DNA from: Pyxicephalus adspersus
Taxonomy: Eukaryota > Chordata > Amphibia > Anura > Pyxicephalidae
DNA length: 64,000 nucleotides
Reading direction: 5' to 3'
NCBI RefSeq assembly: GCF_032062135.1
Contig: NC_092868.1
Span: 43,070,970-43,134,969 of the forward strand
The notes beneath the pieces are model-generated. The model saw only the letters and a program-made list of their open reading frames with translations. It did no database searches and had not been told where the DNA came from. Position 1 is the first letter of the stretch, and the number at the start of each line of letters is the position of its first letter. Positions 53,775-64,000 of the stretch are shown piece by piece. The position numbers and the translations under genes were made by a program.

Positions 53775-54348
53775 CGCAGGAGCACATGTGTGACCATGTT
53801 ATTTCAGTGCTGCTCAAGGCCTTAACAACGTAACATGTTTCTTGCCCATTTCTGGTCAACAGTGCTGCTTCCATCACTACTTTTTTGGTATTTAAAGTTC
53901 TCTATTCCACCACATATTTGCACACTGGGGACACGTATGTTGCATGCAAATGTTTCCCAGTTCTTCACTTGCATACTGGTGGTCAGCATAAATTTGGTGA
54001 TTATTCGCTGTAAATAGGAAAATAATGTTTATTTTAGTTGAATTTACTCTGAGAAATGTGATTTTACTATTAAAAAAAAGCAAAATGACCTTCACAACTG
54101 AATCTATAGCATTTATAACACTGAGTTAAATTTCACTCTGCAAATGTTTGACCTTGTATACAGGCAAATCAGTCAACATCTACATAATGCACCACAGCAG
54201 CAAAAGAACGAGTGTTGGAGCTCAGATTTTACAGTTTCTGTAATAGGAAGGAATTATAAAACACACATGTGCGCTTATGTGCATTTTGCCAGCTCAACAT
54301 GCAAATGCAACACTTTATATTTCAATCTTTTTAGTAGGATTTCAAAAA
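53775..54348. other. No gene recognised
   Basis: No coding signal; AT-rich. Confidence 0.45.
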
Positions 54349-54353
54349 GGGGA

Positions 54354-55559
54354 TGTAAGGCCCTGACTCTGCTTCAGACCTTACCAGGCACAAATCCCCA
54401 AATCTAACTCCACACTCTTCACCTATAGTAAGCCCCAGTTTCAGGAGGCTAGTTGTACCATCCTAGCACATGGTTGCCCCCAGGACTTTACAAAGGATGG
54501 CATCTGCAGGGAACTGACAGAGGACCAGGAGCCCACAAAAGCAGGACAGGACCATGGATGTCAGACAGTCCAGGGTCAGTTGCCAGGTGATCCACAGATA
54601 TGTAGTACAGGAGAGTCCAGCGCAGGCAGGTCTAGAAACAACCAGGGTTCATACACAGGTGTCCTACACACAGAGTATCCAAGAGTTAAAGGTGCGTACA
54701 CACTTCCAATTTTTATCGTTCAAAACGAACGACGAACGATCGATTGGGCAAAAAATCGTTCGTAAAAAAGTAACCAACGACGCCGACGAACGAGGAAAGT
54801 CGTTGGAAACGAACGACCGGACCGGCGGATCGGATTGGACGACGATCGTTGAACATCGTTCGTGTGTACGGTCGTTCGTTGATCGTCCATGGTCTGAGCA
54901 TGCGTAATGAACGAACGTTCGTTCACTTTCCTGTCGTGCACATAGTTCCTCTATCGCTCAAACGATCGTATCTATTGTGTGTACAATATCTACGAACGAT
55001 CGTGTCGTTATCTCTATGTGCAGGATCGGTGCTATACGATCGTTCGTAGATATCGTGCAGGATCGTTCGTCGTTAGTTTTCCAACGATAATAATTGGAAG
55101 TGTGTACGTAGCTTAAGTCAAGCAGAGTTGGGGTCACAACCAAACAATGGCTCAGGCAGCAAACAGGCAGAGTCAGCAACAGGTAATCCAAGAGATAATC
55201 ACATCACCAGAAGGTTAGACAAGCTAAACATTACAACAGACTAACAGTAACCGGGAGCCGAAAAGCTTTAAAGGTGCTCTAAAGTAACTAATAGCTGGCA
55301 AGATCATAGCCAGGGACTACTGTGATCACTGGCTCCAGCACATACTCTCAAATCGCCTTCAGCTGGACACATTTTAATTTATGAGCAGGGGATGCTGAAA
55401 CAGGTACATGCACAGTTAAAGGGAAACTGGGGATGCCGAAAAGCTGACAGCTAATTGCATGATCTTTGCTGCTGCAAGCCATGTTGATGGAGGGAGTACA
55501 TAAGCTGGATTGTGGTGGCCTCTAGTTTGGGTTCACAGCCAGATATCCATCTCTTTACA
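54354..55559. mobile_element. LTR-like repeat, related to 23722, carrying a nested element
   Basis: Begins TGTAAGGCCCTGACTCTG and appears to end CATCTCTTTACA; flanks GGGGA and GGAGA match 4 of 5. Blocks shared with 23722: CCAAATCTAACTCC, CTATAGTAAGCCCC, ACCAGGAGCCCACAAAAG, CTCAAATCGCCTTCAGCTG. A family G element of 423 bp is inserted at TTAA (54686-54689 and 55113-55116), so without it the repeat is about 780 bp. No adjacent internal region. Confidence 0.6.
54690..55112. mobile_element. CpG-dense family G element nested in the LTR
   Basis: 423 bp, TTAA on both sides. Left end AGGTGCGTACACACTTCCAA then TTTTTATCGTT; the right-end reverse complement is GCTACGTACACACTTCCAAT then TATTATCGTT. The interior is packed with the self-complementary CGATCG/ACGAACGATCGTTCGT word family (for example 54735, 54860, 54990, 55040, 55065). 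This gives a CpG density far above the rest of the window. Frames inside (up to 117 codons) are rich in R/N/D/E/V and are by-products of the word repeat. No transposase. Confidence 0.85.
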
Positions 55560-55768
55560 GGAGAGCAAAAAAAAATAAATAAAAATAATACAATGAACAA
55601 TGGTACAAATATTTTAACCAACAATAAAGTTTACAATCAAAATGTAACAAAATTGAATTAGAGAAGAGGTTTGGCCCCTCTAGGCATCACTAGAGGTGCT
55701 TGTATGAAATCAACACTGTATTATAGCTTAGAATAGTATAATGTCCATAGAAGTAAGAGGGAGACTAA

Positions 55769-56096
55769 AGCTGCATAAACACGTTCAATTATTGTCATTG
55801 GAAAGGATCTTTCACAATCCTTTCCAACGACAAAGGACGGCACGATGCATGAATGAGTGCTGTACATACAGCACCATTTCGCTCCATAGAGCGGGGAGGG
55901 GGAGAACGACCGAGCGGCACCCCGCTCTGTACTGTACATTCCCACCTCCCTTGCATTAGGATCGTTCGTCGTCCATCGTCTGTGGATCCACCAGGACGGT
56001 CGTTCAGACGATGGGCACTGTACATATGACAGATTCTTGTCCGATATCAGTCCTGAGTGGATTATCGGGCAAGAACATTGGGCGTGTGTACGTAGC
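55769..56096. mobile_element. Family G element, second type
   Basis: Left end AGCTGCATAAACACGTTCAA, right end (inverse) GGGCGTGTGTACGTAGC before TTAA (56097-56100); left flank decayed to CTAA. The interior matches 49847 rather than 54690: GTGCTGTACATACAGCAC, TCCATAGAGCGGGGAGGG, GAGCGGCACCCCGCTCTG. Near the right it has GATCGTTCGTCGTCCATCG, linking it to the CpG-dense type. Confidence 0.7.
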
Positions 56097-56100
56097 TTAA

Positions 56101-56536
56101 GTCTCAGATTCTTATCTCCTAGTCCAGTTCACATCCCTCATTCCATTATGCTCCAGGTTATAGGAGTGCAATGTCATGGGAGGATTGTGGGGAACCGTGG
56201 AGTGCGTGGCGTATCTAAAAAAGTTGTACATGAGCGTCCATCCTGAACTAACAACATGATCGTGCCATACAGGTTGGTGCATCTTCAAATGCTCAGCTCC
56301 TGGGTCCTCTACCAGTCAGGGGAACTATGATGTGCAAGTAAAGGCTCAATGCACAGCTGTACATTGACACACAACATACTACAATGCACTGGTAAGGTGT
56401 ACTTGGGGTGTCATTAAGAATAAATGGAAACTCAGTGTGTCACTCATGTCATGTGTGGTCCCATGTGTCCCAACACACTAGTAGGAATGAACTCTTAACA
56501 CAATAAAATTCAACTCAATAAGAATATATCTTGGTC
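56101..56536. other. No gene recognised
   Basis: No coding signal. Confidence 0.5.
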
Positions 56537-56544
56537 ACATACAC

Positions 56545-56874
56545 CAGGGGTCCCCAACCGATCACTAGTGGGTCGTGGCCGTCTGACAGCTGGGCCACGA
56601 GAGCACGGAGACTAGTGGTCCCCAACCTGTGGTCCGTGGACCCCGCTTGGGGGGCGCACTGGCCTGAGCTGCCGACCATGTCTCCCATATGCATCCCAGG
56701 CTCAGGGCGGTGGGCGGGTTGTGTCTTTGGACAGGCTAATACCTGCGATGGAAGAGTGGGCAGGTTCTGGCATCATGACGTCAGTTTCTTCCTTTTTGGG
56801 TGACACGCGGCTCCCCGCACATTCGCAGACCGGAGCCTGTGAGTTCAGTGGTCTGCAAAGATTGGGGACCACTG
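56545..56874 (-). mobile_element. hAT-type MITE, chimeric family B copy
   Basis: Begins CAGGGGTCCCCAACCGATCA and ends GATTGGGGACCACTG; flanks ACATACAC and GCATACAC match 7 of 8. The first 65 bp (GGTCGTGGCCGTCTGACAGC, TGGGCCACGAGAGC) are not in other family B copies. A second internal B-type end (AGTGGTCCCCAACCTGTGG at 56613) starts the normal body. Confidence 0.75.
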
Positions 56875-56882
56875 GCATACAC

Positions 56883-57472
56883 AACATAAAATAAAAATTT
56901 CCCTCCGCATAGGTTATTCCCTATAGCTTGGCATCAAACATTTGCAAAGTTTTAAAGCATCAAAGCTAATTGGGTTTTAAGTTCACTCATTCCTAATTGA
57001 CAAAAAGACCTTCAGCTTAGCTCCACAACTCAGAAATGATAATACATTTGTTATATTCGTTTTGGGTAGAATTAGGAAGGGTTTTGATGTTTCTTAGGTT
57101 TTAGTGGTGTCCATGTTGATGTTAGGCAAATTTCACTTCCAGTCCTGGATGCACAGAAAATAAAAGGCAATCTTTTAACACTAATGGTTATTCCATTTCT
57201 GACAGTTGTCATCAGAATTTGGCCCTGCACTGAAGAATATCTAAAACTGACGTTTGGATTTCTCATTTTGCCCCCAGGACAATATATGAAGAAGAAGAAA
57301 GAACTGGGTAAATTATGACAAGTACCTTGATGGAGACCCCGTTAAATGATCATAGGTGGACCTGTCATATATCAGTGCCTAACATGGGTACAAGTGAAAC
57401 ACTCCCAGTCTTTTATCACCTACCTACATACTATTCATTGGAGGCTTCTATCGTCTTGAGTCTGCATTCTTC
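56883..57472. other. No gene recognised
   Basis: No coding signal. Confidence 0.5.
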
Positions 57473-57668
57473 GGGCCTGATTTATTAATGTTCTCTAAGG
57501 CTGGAGAGGATACTCTTTCATCAGTTAACCTGGGAGATCCAGCAAACCTGGAATTGATTTCCTAAAAGTAATTTTTCTATTTGTTAACAAATGTTTTCAG
57601 TCTTGGACCAGATCTATTTCAGGTTTACTGGATCACTGGTGAAAGTGTATCTTCTCCAGCCTTGAGTT
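57473..57668. mobile_element. Family A hairpin MITE
   Basis: GGGCCTGATTTATTAATGTT, GGAGAGGATACTCTTTCATC, CCAGCAAACCTGGAATTG; right arm AGGTTTACTGGATCACTGG, GAAAGTGTATCTTCTCCAGC. The right outer end is lost after CCTTGAG. Confidence 0.8.
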
Positions 57669-60412
57669 AAACCTATCAGCTATTCACATCACTGATTTCT
57701 GTAAACCGAGAAAAGTATTTTGCATAGAACAAGCTAATGTAGGTGGGCACCAGCTACCAGCATACATCAGTCATTAGGGCTCCAAATATTTAGACAAATG
57801 TCCTTTTCCTGTGTATGACCTGCATTTGATACAAACATCAGATTCAGGTCAGCACATTCCTACTGGCCTCAATTGTGTGATGTGGACATTTCTGAGGCTG
57901 TACTTGACCTGCTTTGCTTTGCATTTCCTTGCAGCAGGCTCTATTAGGACACTTGCACTGCAGGCAAAGCAGTTTAAACCTTTTCTGCATTGTACTAATG
58001 CATGAGTTTGAGCAGCCTAGTCTTTAAATGCAAAAAGCAAATATTTCAGAGTTATGAAGATGAATGCATTCAGGTGAAATACATCAAACCCAGAAGCTGG
58101 ATGATGACTGTCCCATAAGTCACACTTTTTCACATATGTATGAATGTGACCTTACTTTTCGGAGGTGCTAGGTGCTATCCATCTGGCTTTGCATTAGTCA
58201 CTGTGCACTTCATAGGATGGTAATAACCTGTCTGGGAAAACAATAAAAGCTCATTTACACTTCACTGATGTGTTGCAGTATAAGGTGTATTATGGCATGC
58301 ATTAATGTGAGATGTATAAAAGCAAATTGGTGTGGGAGAGCTTTTGCCATAATTGTATAACATACTTGCTATGTACAACATACTTAAGCACCCTGCAGCA
58401 ATGACAGGTCCTGGTCACCATTGCATTCCCCAAAGCCACCATCTTCAACACCAAATCTTCAAGGTCACTGAGATTTTTCCGTCCCTTGGCAGCCATTGGC
58501 AATGTAATATTAAAACAAGGCGTTACATTGTCCCAGCATCTAGGTCATTTTGTGGCACAGTGGGCTGGGTTCTACCCTGCATAGGGAATGTTCTGTGCAA
58601 ATAAAGCAAAAGAATAAAAAAGCCACCAGAACAAAGAAAGAGGTCTTTTTGGCCAAGTAAGCTTTTGCATGTTTTTAAATTTTCTTTAAGGTTGCCAATT
58701 CATAAATGCCAATTATTCTTGTTTAAAAATGCAGCACATAGCATCCCATGGTATGTACAATATATTGTGGTGCTCTGTGGTACATTTGTGCATTTCACTC
58801 TACTGTACAGTGTGTTAAAATGACATTCACAATGAATGGCGTAACAAGCACCACACATATAGCTGATAGGTTAATATGTGTTGTCACTTCATGCAGTAGC
58901 AACTTTTTTCTAGGGGGTTCAGGAATTAAGTTTTACATGTTGTTTTAAGTGCCACATTTTTAGGATTTTTTGAGATTTTGAGGATGCAAACTTTATATCC
59001 TTGGTTAAACTCAAGAGGTATGTGTATTTTTCAGGTCTTTGTAGCATCCTAACTTTTTCTCCAACATCATATAAGTACAATGATCTTAGATTAGACTGTA
59101 GCCTGGGCTATAACGCCTCTACTGCAGTCCCTAATAATACCCACTAGATGGCACAGCTGGCCATGCAGATAATGCCATCAGTAGGGAGTTTTTGCAGCAA
59201 AGGCATTTTCTTTTCTATTAATAGGAAGTTTCAGTTCAAAAAATTGTATTGCTAAATATGTTTTCTTCTAATAATAACTCAGCAAATAAGCAATTATTTA
59301 AAATGAGAAAGCAGTTTCTGTATTAATCCAGATGCCCTACAACACTGTAATCCAGATGCCCTACAACAATGCCCATACATTTAAAACACAGTTGTTCTTT
59401 TACTATCACTATCAAATAAAAGTGTGCCAATATATCATATTAACTTTTTATTTTACTGTGCTTAGATCTGTCATTAAAACCTTAGGTAAGCAAAAAAATG
59501 GCTTTGTTTACACCATGCCTGTCTGCAGGGTAGAATGGAATCTATGTACCAATGTCTTGAATGGTAGGAGCCTTAAATGATGATTTTTATAGTGCACCCA
59601 TTTTACGGAGCTGATGGGGAAAGAAAATGAAAATTGCTGGTAGAAAGGTGTAAACTTTACTACCGGCACCCAGGGTTTTGCCATATTTGGGGTTGTGGTG
59701 CGGTTACTGCTTCCTTTTGCCAGTGAACCAATGTCTCAGGCATGCACTACATGTCTAATAGAGAATAAATAGGGGTGGCAGCAGGTAGTCCAGGTATCTC
59801 TCGCCACCAATCACTGCATATATTGCCATGCAAATATTTGAAAAGTAAAACTATATTTAATATATAATAATTAGATAAATACAAATAATACTATTGCTGC
59901 ACAAGTGAATATATTTCTGCAAGAGCTCATATTGGTTCTTATACTGCTAAATCTGTTCTGCGATTTGTATTATTGTTGTCCAATAAATACATGATAAAAA
60001 TTTTATAAAAAATAATAATAGGAGGATGTTTGCTATTTATTCTAGCAAATGGATAAAATATCAATCTATTGATACAACCTTGTCCTGTTTTTTGTATCAT
60101 AATGCATAGGGTTTTATTAAAAATGACAATGATGCAATGTGCATTACTAAGGTCTGCACAGAATCTCTGTATGTATAAATGACCAATGCATTTTAATAAG
60201 TATTCCATTGATTTGAAGCAACTTTCTGAGATAATTAGGCCCCATACAAGGTAAAGTACTGGGCCCTTTTCCCAATGTCTAAAAGTTTTAGTATTACAAA
60301 AATCAAGTTCTCTTGATTGGAGCTTGGTACAGAAGTACCCCTGTACACCCCCCCCACCCCCCTATAGACGACCCTTGGAGTTTGGACAGGGTATGGGGTA
60401 TGGTAATATATC
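57669..60412. other. No gene recognised (2.7 kb)
   Basis: The longest stretch without an identified element. Base composition is ordinary, no frame exceeds 89 codons, and no terminal repeats were noticed. A (C)n run lies at 60345-60362. An A/T-rich patch occupies 59830-60010. Confidence 0.4.
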
Positions 60413-60728
60413 TGGGCAGCATGGTGGCTCAGTGGTTAGTATTTTGCCCCTTGGTTTAAATCCTGGCCAGGACACTATCTGCATGGAGTTTGCAGGTTCT
60501 GTCTGTGGGGGTTTCCTCTGGGTATTCCTGTTTCCTCCAACATTCTAAAAATATGCAAATAGACTAATTGGCTTCCACCTAAAATTGACCAAGGCTGTGT
60601 TAATGACATATGAATATGGAAGGGAGATCGGATTGTGAGCTCCTTTGCAGGACAGTTAGTGCCACGACTATAGACTTTGTACAACGCTACGTAATATGAT
60701 GGTGCTATATAAATACTGTGAAATATTA
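60413..60728 (+). mobile_element. V-type SINE, full length
   Basis: Begins GGGCAGCATGGTGGCTCAGT, with A box TGGCTCAGTGGTTAGTA (60424-60440) and B box GGTTTAAATCCTGGCCAGG (60460-60478). Central domain ATGGAGTTTGCAGGTTCTG, TTTCCTCTGGGTATTCCTG. Tail TACAACGCTACGTAATATGA then GTGCTATATAAATACTGTGA. The best copy here for the whole SINE structure. Confidence 0.85.
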
Positions 60729-61150
60729 ATATCTGGACTACAGTACTTGCCAAGATTTTTAGTTTTAACCTTACTTAGCCCACCCTACCTATCCACAGTT
60801 GCCTTCTTAGCCAATCTTGCATTAATTTACATTACCTACTGCCATAGACCTCCATAGGCTTCCATAGGGAAGTAAAAGAACCCTACAGAAGTCTTTGGGA
60901 TTGTACTGCTAGAAGAAAGGATTTGGGATTGTACATAAATGTGAAAAAGGGAATGGGTTTGTATAGGTCAATGTAAAGTAAGGGGGGGGGGGTTAGCTTA
61001 CATTGTATAAAAGTGCACCTATACTTTGATAAAGAATACAAAAAACATATAAATGACTGTATATGAGGTTTTAGTGGCTGGGTCTACATTAATGATTTCT
61101 AAATAGGTATGTAACTGGCATGCTCATACCTGACAGTGATCTTGACAGTG
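60729..61150. other. No gene recognised
   Basis: A (G)10 run lies at about 60981-60992. No coding signal. Confidence 0.5.
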
Positions 61151-61274
61151 ATCCACCCTGATATATCATTGTTATTATTAACAAACAGTATTTATATAGC
61201 ACCAACATATAATGCAGTGCTGTATGTCTCAGTATCAGTGGCAGCAAGATTTTTGTACATATCAGGGTGGCACT
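61151..61274. mobile_element. Short inverted-end unit enclosing a V/L2 tail
   Basis: GATCCACCCTGATATAT (61150-61166) is mirrored by ACATATCAGGGTGG (61257-61270). Between them is a minus-strand V/L2 tail (TGCAGTGCTGTATG; GTATTTATATAGCACCAACA on the plus strand, 61167-61227). Either a small MITE carrying a SINE tail, or a SINE tail that landed in a palindrome. Confidence 0.45.
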
Positions 61275-61669
61275 GAAAGTGTTACCAGACATTTATTTAA
61301 GTCTTATTTCCCGGCACTGCTGTGACTTCTTCAGCCACTCAAGCTGTGTTGAGTTTTGGGAAGGAAATGTTGCAAGTTCATCAGGCCGAAAACAAACAGG
61401 ACAGCAGATCCAACATGCTAATGTGAAATACCCTGTGTATAAAATAAGGCAGAATCCAGCCCTAAACTGCACCCTTCTGGGGTAACTATTGTAGAATGTG
61501 ATTATATGCAGTTTGCAGCACATGCTCACTTTGGTGACAACTAAGCCTGGGGAATGTTTGGTTTTGTTCTTGAATTAGGGTTTTGCTAAGAAAGATTTAC
61601 TGTAGCGAGCTTTTAGTGCTAGGACACCTTCTAAAAATTCTTGTTGCCTGGCTTTATATGGTTTCCATA
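61275..61669. other. No gene recognised
   Basis: No coding signal. Confidence 0.5.
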
Positions 61670-62168
61670 CAGATAGTCCTCGGGTTACATACGAGATAGT
61701 GACTGTAGGTTTGTTCTTAAGTTGAATTTGTATGTAAGTCAGAACAGGTACATTATTTTAATAAATGCCGTTAGGACAGATGTTTGTCTCAACTTATTAT
61801 TAGGCTGTGTGGTGTCAGTTACTGTATAAAATCCTCACTGTGAGTTAATCACAAACAAAGCAAATAAAAAATCCTAATGTAGCCTAGACATTCATTAACG
61901 TCTGCAAACTGTGCTTTGATATGCAAAAAGAAACAACTGCAGAGTTTGTCTTGGTCATTAAAGAGTTACAAGATGTTACAGAATAGCTCACCCCCTAAGA
62001 TCACCCACAACCTCAGCTGTGTTTAGTAAAAGATTTCTTCTGCAAGTCATGCAAACCACCCCTCCCCCCTACAAGCCTCTGTCCTGCACACAAGCAAGCA
62101 GGGAAGCCCCATTCGTTGGTATCTAGGAGTTGTCCATGTGTGGGGTGTCCTTAACTCAGTACTACCTG
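61670..62168 (+). mobile_element. Family E MITE, TA-type, complete
   Basis: Starts CAGATAGTCCTCGGGTTACA and ends CAGTACTACCTG, TA on both sides (61668-61669, 62169-62170). GTTGAATTTGTATGTAAGTC, GGTGTCAGTTACTGTATAAA, CAAACTGTGCTTTGATATGC and a CCCCTCCCCCC run near 62061 complete the family pattern. Confidence 0.85.
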
Positions 62169-62172
62169 TACT

Positions 62173-62647
62173 GACATGGATCACATGTGAGTAAAGTCAG
62201 AAGTACTTTAGATCTGATTTATCAAAGTATAGGCACAAGGCCATTATATATTGGCAGCTCCTTGCCAGATTCCAACCACCAAGCTACTCACTACACAAAA
62301 TAAAATAATACAAAATGATCTAACATTGAGCTGCACCTACCTGCCACACCTCTACCAGGTGATTTTCACCAACAATGCTATGTTGCTCCATCTACTACCT
62401 GCCAATGCCCAGGTGCCCACCTGTACCTGGAAAATTTCCCCACCAATGCTGCATCGCATCACCCAGTACCTGCCTATGTCTGCTTATATTTCCAATACCA
62501 TTGTATTGGCAATTCAGAGATAGCTAGTAAGCTATTCCAATTCAACTTCATGGAGGTGTAATGAGCAATAAACTGCTCCAAGATGCTGCATGTAGTATCT
62601 GAAAAAGCGTGCAGGAACCCAGCCAACTCATATGGCCTATTATTTTT
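62173..62647. other. No gene recognised
   Basis: A short GATCTGATTTATCAAAGTAT at 62211 resembles a family A end. No coding signal. Confidence 0.45.
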
Positions 62648-62948
62648 TATTAGTATTACACAGTATTTATATTGTGCCAACATATTACGCAGTGCTGTAC
62701 AAAGTCCAGTCATGTCACTAACTGTGCCTCAAAGGTGCTCACAATCTAATGTCCCTACCATAGTCATATGTCATTAATACAGTCTAAGGTCAATTTTAGG
62801 GAAAGCCAATTAACCTAACTGCATGTTTTTGGAATGTGGGTGGAAGCCAACACAAACATCTGCCATGCCATGCAGATAGTGCCCTGCCCGAGATTTGAAC
62901 CTGGGGCCCAGCGCTGAAAAGGTTAACCTCTGAGCCACTGTGCTGCCT
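62648..62948 (-). mobile_element. V-type SINE, internal deletion
   Basis: Minus strand: AGCACAGTGGCTCAGAGGTT and CAGGTTCAAATCTCGGGCAG mark the A- and B-box regions. The central domain lacks the GAGTTTG...CGGTTTCCTCC part (GCATGGCATGGCAGATGTTT replaces it). Then CAAAAACATGCAGTTAGG, GTGAGCACCTTTGAGGCAC and GCGTAATATGTTGGCACAAT. Confidence 0.8.
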
Positions 62949-63907
62949 ATCAAACAAAATATAAAAACACAGACCCATGTGGTCCAATAGTAACTTTTTA
63001 CAAATAAGTTTAAGCAGCAAAACCATAAAAAGAGCACCTGGGACACGGAGAATTGATTGTTGTTTGATAAAAAAAAAGTTTTGCGTTATACTTTATTGCT
63101 GATCTTTGCACAGTTTCATTTATGGTGCAATGTATTCCCGTATACACGCATACCATGTGCATTGAGCACTGGGCACTTCTCTTCCACTTTCCTGCTGCTC
63201 CTGGTGGGTTTTGTATTGCTGTTTTTTATTTCATTTTTGTTAGTCCTGTTGGTTTGATATACCCTGCATTAGGCTCCAATAATTATAGGAGCCCCTGTGT
63301 GAGGACCTTTTACTAAAGTCATCAATATGCCAGGTATAGAGCACTGCAAAGCTGTTTCCTTATATATGGACATTTGTTGTGAAGTACACATGGGCATTGC
63401 ACATGTATATGAGTTTGTAGCCTCAGGAGCCGGATATTCTCTGGAGGGAGGGCCAACAAGTGCCTATGGGGTGCTTAGATGCACAATATATGTGATGTAT
63501 GGGCATTGTATAATAGTGACAAGTCTGTAGAGGATTTATAAGAATATAAACCCCAAAATTAACATTGTTGACTTGGTCCCACACTCACACCGAAGATACC
63601 ATATCATTATCAGTGCACTGCCAGCTATGGCAATATGTGGGCAACACTCTGCCAGTTGTTATAATACATGAGCAATAGACACACACTGGCAAATGTGGCA
63701 ACAGGTGTGTATAAAAAAATGTTGATACAAATGGAAATTATTTCAGCCAACAAAGTAGGAAGCTGCACTATATTCCATTTTTATTTAAATAAGCAATGCA
63801 CAATGGAGAAAAAATAGGAGGGCACTGCATTGGGCAATGGCTCCATCTAGTGTTTGTTTTAGGACATGACTGAAAAGAATATAGCACTGATGCAGAATTA
63901 GAACATT
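62949..63907. other. No gene recognised
   Basis: No coding signal in about 1 kb. Confidence 0.45.
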
Positions 63908-64000
63908 GGCCTGATTCATTAAAGCTCTCCAGGGCTGGAGAGGATACACTTTCATCAGTGAAGCTGGGTGATCCAGAAAACCTGGAATGGACCTGGTCCA
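63908..64000. mobile_element. Family A hairpin MITE, cut by window end
   Basis: Left arm GGCCTGATTCATTAAAGC, GAGGATACACTTTCATCAGT, AAGCTGGGTGATCCAG; the second half lies beyond the window. Confidence 0.8.

Noticed and set aside
53476..53877. 133-codon minus-strand frame
   Set aside because: Mostly family B hAT MITE sequence, which recurs elsewhere without the frame being kept.
54554..54907. 117-codon frame and several overlapping ones
   Set aside because: They lie across the LTR and the CpG-dense repeat; the composition comes from repeated CGATCG/ACGAACG words in several frames on both strands.
1..64000. CRISPR array, operon, phage or bacterial gene cluster
   Set aside because: No regularly spaced repeats, no long tightly packed ORFs; all evidence points to vertebrate repeat-rich DNA.

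Overview
The window reads as transposon-dense, AT-rich, CpG-poor vertebrate DNA, most likely from a frog (probably a neobatrachian or ranoid). The organism call rests on the repeat repertoire: V-type tRNA-derived SINEs that share a 3' tail with an L2-like LINE, many hAT, TTAA-target and TA-target MITEs, L1/Tx1-like LINE tails and a Tc1 relic. No prokaryotic gene organisation and no convincing host exon was found. Nearly every open frame is a chance frame or lies in a repeat.

Layout. Positions 1-13140 are intergenic DNA with hairpin MITEs (family A), hAT MITEs (families B and D), L2-like 3' tails with (ATT)n microsatellites (family C), two V-SINEs and polypyrimidine tracts. At 13168-15384 lies the most protein-rich feature: a decayed, single-ORF element whose ORF (about 560 codons, at least eight lesions) belongs to a multicopy family of unknown function, with candidate terminal inverted repeats. 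At 16933-18984 are a 406-bp hAT element with a perfect 8-bp target duplication, a broken LINE reverse transcriptase and a TTAA-flanked MITE. At 22141-29410 are another hAT element, an LTR, a 701-bp solo LTR with a perfect 5-bp duplication, and a dead Tc1 transposase split by a later MITE. At 33590-36500 are two L1/Tx1-like ORF2 C-terminal relics, one interrupted by and the other ending at a TTAA-type MITE. At 37896-38395 is a MITE holding a perfect 39-bp inverted repeat. At 46700-57670 are nested hAT elements, L2 tails, and an LTR with an unusual CpG-dense element inserted in it. The rest to 64000 holds V-SINEs, a TA-flanked MITE and a truncated family A copy.

How the parts relate. Almost all elements are non-autonomous. 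Their shared termini show which machinery moved them: 8-bp duplications (hAT), TTAA sites (piggyBac-like), TA sites (Tc1/mariner-like), 5-bp duplications (LTR elements), and the L2-like tail shared by LINE fragments and V-SINEs. The nesting gives relative ages: MITEs sit inside the LTR, the Tc1 relic and an L1 relic. A few unique stretches (about 25200-25340, 38760-39190 and 50380-50700) look unlike repeats and could be conserved non-coding DNA, but this is only an impression from composition.

Family labels: A = hairpin MITE with ends like CTGATTTATTAAAG; B = hAT MITE with ends CAGTGGT...ACCACTG; C = L2-like LINE 3' end; D = 'AGGGTTCC' hAT-like repeat; E = CAG-TAGTCC element at TA; F = TTAAAG-ended MITE; G = TTAA element with CGTACACAC ends; V = V-type SINE; K = CTGARGAAG...AAACGCG motif.
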